This document shows positions 59,808-64,000 of a stretch of DNA of 64,000 bases, piece by piece. The translations under genes were made by a program, and so were the position numbers. The stretch is from JALYLC01 sp963743275 (lineage in GTDB: Bacteria > Actinomycetota > Thermoleophilia > Gaiellales > JALYLC01), in contig CAVUPB010000008.1 in NCBI GenBank assembly GCA_963743275.1, forward strand, positions 992,001 through 1,056,000. Direction: 5' to 3'. Under the pieces are notes generated by a model. It was not told where the DNA came from and ran no database searches. It was given only the letters and a program-made list of their open reading frames with translations. The first letter of the stretch is position 1; each line of letters begins with the position of its first letter.

Positions 59808-60592
59808 CTACCTCCTGGTTTGGCTGCGCGTGCGGTGCGTGTCGGGCCTGCGATAGAGCGTGGCGCGGAAGCGATAGCGCTCACCCACGAAATGGACTCG
59901 GCTCAACTCGATCGGGCGGCTGGCGTGGTCGAACGTCGTGCCGGCCGCGAGCAGCAACGGCGTCGGCACGGGCACGCCGAGCCTCTCCGCCTGCTCCGCG
60001 TCCGCCGCGACGGCCTGCACGGCGAAGTCGCAACGGCTCGGCGTCACGCCGTTGGCCTCGAGCGTCTGGTACAGGGAGTGCTGCTCGAAGTCGGTGTCCG
60101 TCAGCGCGGGGCAGACCTCGAGCGGGATCCGCGCGTGGTCGACCGCGACCGGGACGTCGTCGAGCAGCCGCGTGCGGTGCAGCTCGTAGATGGGCGCCCC
60201 GGGCCCGATGTCGAGCTCGTCGGCCTCGTCGAGCGTGGCCTCGCGGACGTGGGCGAGCCAGACGCGCGAGCCGACGCGGAGCCCTCTCGACGCCGCGATC
60301 TCGCTCAAGCCCTGGAGGGCGTTCGGCAGCTCGCCGAGCAGCGTGTCGTTGACGAACCAGCCGCGCCCGTGGGAAGGCACGACGAGCCCCGGTCGGCGAG
60401 CGTGCCGAGGGCCCGCCGCAGCGTCACGCGGCTGATGCCCATCTGCTCGCAGACGGAGCGCTCCGGGGGGAGCGGCACGCCACGGCGCACGGTGCCCTTC
60501 TCGATCTCGTTCGCGAGCACCGCCGCGACCTGCTCGTAGAGCGGCCGGGTGGACGACCGGTCGTCGGCGCCCAGAGCGGGGATGCGAGCCAT
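59808..60592 (-). CDS. GntR-family (HutC/UTRA) repressor, frameshifted
   Basis: Read with one added base this is 261 residues. N-terminal winged HTH: RPLYEQVAAVLANEIEKGTV...LPPERSVCEQMGISRVTLRRALGTLADRG, then in the next frame VVPSHGRGWFVNDTLLGELP and a UTRA ligand domain (RVWLAHVREATLDEADELDIGPGAPIYELHRTRLLDDVPVAVDHARIPLEVCP). The break is a GGGG run (60387-60390, minus strand). It heads the operon four bases before potD and should control it from half-sites over its own promoter; the ligand is probably a pathway sugar or its phosphate. Confidence 0.82.
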
Positions 60593-60600
60593 GGGCGGCG

Positions 60601-60629
60601 ACTCTAGGGCGCGCTCGCCGCCTTGTCAA
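60601..60629 (-). promoter_or_regulatory. promoter of the 12-gene operon
   Basis: On the minus strand TTGACA (60629-60624), 17 bases, TAGAGT (60606-60601), then eight bases to the gntR ATG at 60592. A near-consensus promoter with a leaderless or nearly leaderless transcript. Confidence 0.75.
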
Positions 60630-60662
60630 TACCACCTAATACCACTCGGCCCTAATGGTATT
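60628..60662. promoter_or_regulatory. GntR/HutC operator half-sites
   Basis: AATACCA at 60628-60634 and 60638-60644 (direct, ten bases apart) and the inverse TGGTATT at 60656-60662. The middle and last form a perfect inverted repeat with an 11-base gap. The first overlaps the -35 box. The last part lies inside the 3' end of the DMT transporter gene. Fits autorepression by the UTRA regulator. Confidence 0.75.
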
Positions 60663-61622
60663 GAATGCGTCTAGGGCGCGTCTCCACGGAGGTCGAAGGC
60701 GTCTCCGGCGGAGGCGCGCGGGGGGAGCCTCGGCCGCGGGCAGGTTGACGATGACGATCCCGACCACGACGATCGCCATGCCGAGCGTGGAGACGGCACC
60801 CGGGAGGCTTCCGCGGAAGGCCTCGATCACGATCGCGACGACGGGCGAGAGGAACGCCCACGGGTAGACGCGCGATCCCGGCCAGCGCGTGAGGGCGAAG
60901 TAGAACGTCAGGTAGGCGAGCACCTGCGCGCCGACGACGATGAACGCGATCGACCACCAGAGGTCGGGCGAGCCCCAGTCGCTGCCGCCGAGATCGCCCG
61001 AGAGCAGCAGGTACGGGATCAGGAGGACGGCGCCGCAGAGGAACTGCGCGGCGGTGATGCCGATCACGTCGAAGGGCTCGCCGGTGAGCGAGAGGTAGCG
61101 CACGAGGAGACCCGCGCAGCCGTAGCCGAGCGCGCCGAGCAGCGTCAGCACGGCGCCGATGACGACGTCCTCGCCGCTCGAGGAGTTGCCGGCGAGGATG
61201 ATCGTGAGCACGCCCGCGAAGCCGAGCAGGAGGCCGAACGTCCGCAGTGCCGTGACGCGCTCGCCGAGCGCGAGCCGCCCGATCACGGCGACCCAGAACG
61301 GCGCCGTGTTGAGCAGGACGGCCGCGATCGCGGGGCCGGCGCGATTCGTCCCCTCGGCGAGGCCGGCGAGCGAGAGCGAGGTGCCGCCGAAGCCCATGAG
61401 CGCCGCGAAGCCCCACAGCCGCCAGGTGCGCGGCAGGCGCGCGCCGAAGAGCCCGAGGAACGGGAGCATGACGAGGAATCCGAACGCGCCGCGCGAGAAT
61501 GCCGTGAACGCGGGCGTGGTGTGCCGCAGCGCGACCTCGGTCACGCTGAATGCCGCGCCCCAGAAGATCATCGTGCAGAGCAGCAGCAGCGGGACGGGAA
61601 CGCGGGCGCCGAGACCTCTCAT
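60636..61622 (-). CDS. EamA/DMT-family transporter
   Basis: 328 residues with about ten helices in two EamA repeats: PLLLLCTMIFWGAAFSVTEVALRHTTPAFTAFSRGAFGF at the N-terminus and GALGYGCAGLLVRYLSL in the second repeat, with WAFLSPVVAIVIEAFRGSLPG near the end. Drug/metabolite exporters of this kind move amino acids, nucleosides or sugars. ATG 61622; no ribosome site. It is just upstream of the GntR-led operon on the same strand, and its last codons contain part of the operator. Confidence 0.88.
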   Translation of the reverse strand: MRGLGARVPVPLLLLCTMIFWGAAFSVTEVALRHTTPAFTAFSRGAFGFLVMLPFLGLFGARLPRTWRLWGFAALMGFGGTSLSLAGLAEGTNRAGPAIAAVLLNTAPFWVAVIGRLALGERVTALRTFGLLLGFAGVLTIILAGNSSSGEDVVIGAVLTLLGALGYGCAGLLVRYLSLTGEPFDVIGITAAQFLCGAVLLIPYLLLSGDLGGSDWGSPDLWWSIAFIVVGAQVLAYLTFYFALTRWPGSRVYPWAFLSPVVAIVIEAFRGSLPGAVSTLGMAIVVVGIVIVNLPAAEAPPARLRRRRLRPPWRRALDAFNTIRAEWY

Positions 61623-61650
61623 CGACGGGTGAGACTACACTCTTCCGCCT

Positions 61651-61668
61651 AACGTCTGACCTATTCCG
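61651..61668. promoter_or_regulatory. GTC(C/T)GACCTATTCCG motif, copy 2
   Basis: AACGTCTGACCTATTCCG between the divergent DMT transporter and acyl-CoA dehydrogenase genes, 13 bases before the latter. 17 of 18 positions equal the copy at 43186-43203. Its complement contains GGTCAGAC as in the MaoC promoter. Confidence 0.5.
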
Positions 61669-61680
61669 CAGGAGAGGAAG

Positions 61681-62892
61681 GTGCGCATGGGAGAACGGAT
61701 CTGCAGCTTCGACGGCCTCGGCCTGCGGGACGAGCAGCTCGACATCCTGAACGCCGTCCGCGAGTTCGTCGACAACGAGATCATCCCCGTCGCACACGAC
61801 CTCGAGGCGAACGACGAGTACCCGGAGGAGATCGTCCAGGGCCTGCGCGAGATGGGCCTGTTCGGCATGCGCATCCCCGAGGAGTACGGCGGCCTGGGGC
61901 TCGACCTGACGACGTACGCGCTCGCGATCGCCGAGCTCTCGCGCGGCTGGATGTCGGTGGCCGGGATCGTCAACGGCGTCTACATCGTGAGCGGCATGCT
62001 GGCCGGGCACGGCACGCAGGAGCAGAAGGAGCGCTACCTGCCGAAGCTGGCCGCGGGCGAGCTCATCTGCTGCTTCATGATGACCGAGCCCGAGGCGGGC
62101 TCCGACGTCCGCGCGATCCGTACGACGGCCCGGCGCGACGGCGACGAGCTGGTGCTCAACGGCCAGAAGATGTGGGTCACGAACGGCTTCCGCGCCGGCC
62201 TCATGGCGGTGCTCGTGAAGACCGATCCCAAGGCCGATCCGCCGCAGGCCGGCATGACGGCGCTGATCGTCGAGAAGGAGCCGGGCGTCCCGAAGCAGGG
62301 CGGCATCACGATCCCGCTGACGGGCCTCCCCAAGCTCGGCTACAAGGGCGTCGAGTCGACCGAGATCGCATTCGACGACCACCGCGTGCCGGCCTCGTCG
62401 ATCCTGGGCGGGCCGGAGGGCGAGGGCCAGGGCTTCTACCAGATGATGAGCGGCATCGAGACCGGCCGCATCAACGTCGGCGCGCGCGGGCTCGGCGTCG
62501 CGCTGCGAGCCTACGAGATCGCGATCCGCTACGCCCAGGAGCGCCACGCCTTCGGCAAGGCGATCGCCCAGCATCAGCTGATCCAGGCCAAGCTCGCCGA
62601 CATGGCGACCGGCATCGAGGCCGCGAAGCACCTGATCGTGGCGGCCGCGCGCACCAAGGACGCGGGCGGCCGCGCCGACGTCGAGGCGGGCATGGCGAAG
62701 CTCTTCGCGACTGAGGTGGCGCAGCGCTGCGTCGAGGAGTCGATGCGCATCCACGGCGGCTACGGCTACTCGAAGGAGTTCGAGATCGAGCGCCTCTACC
62801 GCGACAACCCGCTGCTCCTGATCGGCGAGGGCACGAACGAGATCCAGCGCCTGATCATCGCCCGCGGGCTCCTCCGCCGCCACGCCCTCTAA
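61681..62892 (+). CDS. acyl-CoA dehydrogenase
   Basis: 403 residues, full length. RLE-type opening LDILNAVREFVDNEIIPVAHDLEANDEYPEEIVQGLREMGLFGMRIPEEYGGLG, FAD region CCFMMTEPEAGSDVRAI and MWVTNGF, then ARGLGVALRAYEIAIRYAQERHAFGKAIAQHQLIQ. The C-terminus IHGGYGYSKEFEIERLYRDNPLLLIGEGTNEIQRLIIA carries the FAD site; the family base Glu is the one in the GEGTNE segment. It makes an enoyl-CoA and passes electrons to ETF. GTG 61681 (or ATG 61687) follows AGGAG. Confidence 0.93.
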   Translation: MRMGERICSFDGLGLRDEQLDILNAVREFVDNEIIPVAHDLEANDEYPEEIVQGLREMGLFGMRIPEEYGGLGLDLTTYALAIAELSRGWMSVAGIVNGVYIVSGMLAGHGTQEQKERYLPKLAAGELICCFMMTEPEAGSDVRAIRTTARRDGDELVLNGQKMWVTNGFRAGLMAVLVKTDPKADPPQAGMTALIVEKEPGVPKQGGITIPLTGLPKLGYKGVESTEIAFDDHRVPASSILGGPEGEGQGFYQMMSGIETGRINVGARGLGVALRAYEIAIRYAQERHAFGKAIAQHQLIQAKLADMATGIEAAKHLIVAAARTKDAGGRADVEAGMAKLFATEVAQRCVEESMRIHGGYGYSKEFEIERLYRDNPLLLIGEGTNEIQRLIIARGLLRRHAL

Positions 62893-62896
62893 CCGC

Positions 62897-62941
62897 GCAA
62901 GAACGGGGTCTGGCCCGCCGCAAGAACGGGGTCTGGCCCGC
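62897..62941. repeat. 22-base direct duplication
   Basis: GCAAGAACGGGGTCTGGCCC followed by GC occurs at 62897-62918 and again at 62920-62941. The second copy is the outer end of the left 70-base inverted repeat arm. Confidence 0.85.
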
Positions 62942-62989
62942 AACGTGCGGGCCTGACCCCGGCATTGCGGACCTGGCACCGACCATTGC
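62920..62989. repeat. 70-base inverted repeat, left arm
   Basis: Identical, base for base, to the reverse complement of 63598-63667. Within it GGGGTC-T-GGCCCGCA and TGCGGGCC-T-GACCCC (62928-62960) form a 14-pair hairpin with loop ACG, resembling REP-type palindromes. It may also end transcription of the acyl-CoA dehydrogenase gene. Confidence 0.95.
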
Positions 62990-62997
62990 GCGACGGC

Positions 62998-63003
62998 TAC
63001 CCT
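62998..63003 (+). promoter_or_regulatory. -10 box of probable leaderless AhpD-like transcript
   Basis: TACCCT ends six bases before ATG 63010, with no ribosome site between. Confidence 0.45.
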
Positions 63004-63009
63004 CGCCCC

Positions 63010-63573
63010 ATGTCCCGCATCAGCCACTTCCCCGCCGGCGACGAGCGCGAGCTGTCGCCGGAGATCCAGGCCCTCTACGCGAAGTGCCGCGAGAAGCTCG
63101 GCTTCGTGCCGAACGTCTTTCTCGCCTACCAGTGGCGCCCGGCGCGCCTGGCGGCGTGGCTCGCGCACTTCGACGCCGTCATGGAGCCGACCGAGTCGCT
63201 GCCGGCGGCCGAACGGGAGATGATCGCCGTCGCGGTGTCGATGGCCAACGCGTGCTCCTACTGCCTCGTCGCGCACGGCTACTCGGTGCGCAAGCTGACG
63301 CGCGACCCGGTCAACGGCGACCTCATCACGCTCGACTACAAGCGCGCCGAGATCACCCCGCGCCAGCGCGCGATGCTCGATTACGCGCGCGTCCTCACGA
63401 TGGCTCCGGCCGAGGTCGAGGAGGACGATCTCGACGCCCTGCGGGAGCATGGCCTGAGCGACGAGGACCTCTGGGACGTGATCGAGATCGCGTCGATGTT
63501 CAACTTCACGAACCGCATGGCGCACGCGACGGGGATGCTTCCGAACCCCGAATACCACGCGCTCGCGCGCTAG
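63010..63573 (+). CDS. AhpD-like carboxymuconolactone decarboxylase family protein
   Basis: 187 residues, peroxidase-related helical protein. AhpD core: AEREMIAVAVSMANACSYCLVAHGYSVRKL with the redox CSYC pair and the following His, then ITPRQRAMLDYARVLTMAP and LSDEDLWDVIEIASMFNFTNRMAHATGM. It probably reduces peroxides or acts as a thiol relay. ATG 63010 directly follows a TACCCT box. The gene is enclosed by perfect 70-base inverted repeats, suggesting that the unit moved or is framed by REP-like elements. Confidence 0.88.
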   Translation: MSRISHFPAGDERELSPEIQALYAKCREKLGFVPNVFLAYQWRPARLAAWLAHFDAVMEPTESLPAAEREMIAVAVSMANACSYCLVAHGYSVRKLTRDPVNGDLITLDYKRAEITPRQRAMLDYARVLTMAPAEVEEDDLDALREHGLSDEDLWDVIEIASMFNFTNRMAHATGMLPNPEYHALAR

Positions 63574-63597
63574 GAGCTCGCGCGGAAATTCGTCGCT

Positions 63598-63667
63598 GCA
63601 ATGGTCGGTGCCAGGTCCGCAATGCCGGGGTCAGGCCCGCACGTTGCGGGCCAGACCCCGTTCTTGC
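63598..63667. repeat. 70-base inverted repeat, right arm
   Basis: Reverse complement of 62920-62989 with no mismatch. The hairpin part is 63627-63659. It starts 25 bases after the AhpD-like stop and ends four bases before the operator-like sequence of the next regulator. Confidence 0.95.
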
Positions 63668-63670
63668 TTT

Positions 63671-63703
63671 GAATGCAAAATGGGCGCGTTGTTGCTTGCA
63701 TTC
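63671..63703. promoter_or_regulatory. inverted repeat before the second GntR gene
   Basis: GAATGCAA (63671-63678) and TTGCATTC (63696-63703) are perfect inverse copies 17 bases apart, in an AT-richer stretch. A related TATGCA lies at the start codon (63724-63729). Probable autoregulatory operator. Confidence 0.5.
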
Positions 63704-63724
63704 GTGCGGCGGGCGTGATTTTGT

Positions 63725-64000
63725 ATGCACTCCTTGAGCGCCGCCTCGCCGATCACGACCGTCCCGACGAGCTCGCTGCGCGTGTCCGAGGAGTTGCGCG
63801 AGGCGATCCTCTCGGGTGAGTTCGGGCCCGGGGAGCGGCTTCGCACCGCCACGCTCGCGAAGCGCTTCGGCAGCTCGCGCACGCCCGTGCGCGAGGCGCT
63901 CGTGCAGCTCGAGGGCGAGGGCCTCGTCGACATCGAGCCGCGCAGGGGAGCGCTCGTGCGCTCGTTCGCGAGCGCCGACCTGATCGACCTCTACGAGATC
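63725..64000 (+). CDS. GntR-family regulator, N-terminal part (cut by window edge)
   Basis: First 92 residues. Winged HTH: SEELREAILSGEFGPGERLRTATLAKRFGSSRTPVREALVQLEGEGLVDIEPRRGALVRSFASADLIDLYEI. The segment after the HTH is the usual lead-in to an FCD ligand domain. ATG 63725 is preceded by an inverted repeat, fitting autoregulation. It is a candidate for the factor binding the GGTC(A/G)GAC motifs near the acyl-CoA dehydrogenase, MaoC and hydantoinase genes. Confidence 0.85.
   Translation, partial: MHSLSAASPITTVPTSSLRVSEELREAILSGEFGPGERLRTATLAKRFGSSRTPVREALVQLEGEGLVDIEPRRGALVRSFASADLIDLYEI

Noticed and set aside
60652..63558. A 968-codon minus-strand frame across the DMT, acyl-CoA dehydrogenase and AhpD-like genes
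   Set aside because: It crosses three clear genes, promoters and the inverted repeats; the product is low-complexity.
1..64000. tRNA, rRNA, riboswitch or CRISPR features
   Set aside because: No T-loop-like sequences, regular repeat-spacer arrays or recognisable riboswitch cores were found by reading; a covariance-model scan would be needed to exclude small RNAs.

Overview
The window is very GC-rich DNA (roughly 70%), with dense genes, frequent GTG and TTG starts, four-base stop/start overlaps and several promoters of the TAnnnT type sitting 6-8 bases before a start codon. This is typical of a high-GC actinomycete (Actinomycetota). The mix of a one-chain pyruvate:ferredoxin oxidoreductase, P450s and LAL regulators would fit Thermoleophilia/Solirubrobacterales, but that placement is inference. 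No tRNA, rRNA or CRISPR array was seen.

Layout. 1-2.8 kb (minus): a small ORF, a two-gene ABC exporter and the 5' part of glucose-6-phosphate dehydrogenase. 3-6 kb: small stress/unknown genes, an SGNH hydrolase and a decayed ABC binding-protein fragment. 6.2-12.4 kb (plus): a redox module of a GltD-like flavoprotein with ferredoxin domains, NifJ (broken by a frameshift) and a DHOD-like protein. 12.5-14.8 kb: a DHA2 MFS exporter divergent from a TetR gene with an operator between them. 14.9-21.7 kb: SQR-like oxidoreductase, thiol-fold proteins, a YihY-type membrane protein, an enolase-superfamily enzyme, a 28-residue membrane peptide, a stress protein, two methyltransferases and a decayed SARP regulator. 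21.8-34.3 kb: a surface-glycan cluster with three transcription units (epimerase, aminotransferase, nucleotidyltransferase and glycosyltransferase; flippase, chain-length protein, ligase, glycosyltransferase and deacetylase; phosphoglycosyl transferase and deacetylase). 34.6-40.4 kb: small enzymes, a 972-residue LuxR/LAL regulator, a cyclic-nucleotide-binding protein and an arginase-family enzyme.

40.5-49.2 kb (plus) is a catabolic operon: MaoC hydratase, isocitrate-lyase-like enzyme, iron alcohol dehydrogenase, then (from an internal promoter) HyuA/HyuB hydantoinase, N-carbamoylsarcosine amidase-like hydrolase and a CoA transferase. It abuts, stop to stop, the most striking locus: a 12-gene minus-strand operon (60.6 to 49.2 kb) with a GntR/UTRA repressor, a complete spermidine/putrescine-type ABC importer, two zinc dehydrogenases, an FGGY kinase, a class I aldolase, a P450, a Rieske ferredoxin and a TIM-barrel isomerase. 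Its promoter (-35 TTGACA, 17 bases, -10 TAGAGT) is overlapped by AATACCA/TGGTATT half-sites. It reads as import, oxidative opening, phosphorylation and aldol cleavage of an unidentified polyol or sugar derivative. The right end holds a DMT transporter, an acyl-CoA dehydrogenase, an AhpD-like gene enclosed by perfect 70-base inverted repeats, and the start of a second GntR regulator. A GGTC(A/G)GAC motif near three catabolic start points may be its operator.

Four genes (nifJ, the TetR gene, the YihY-like gene and the operon gntR) each need exactly one indel to restore a full-length family member. Three of the four are missing one base in a GGGG run, so sequencing error is as likely as real inactivation.
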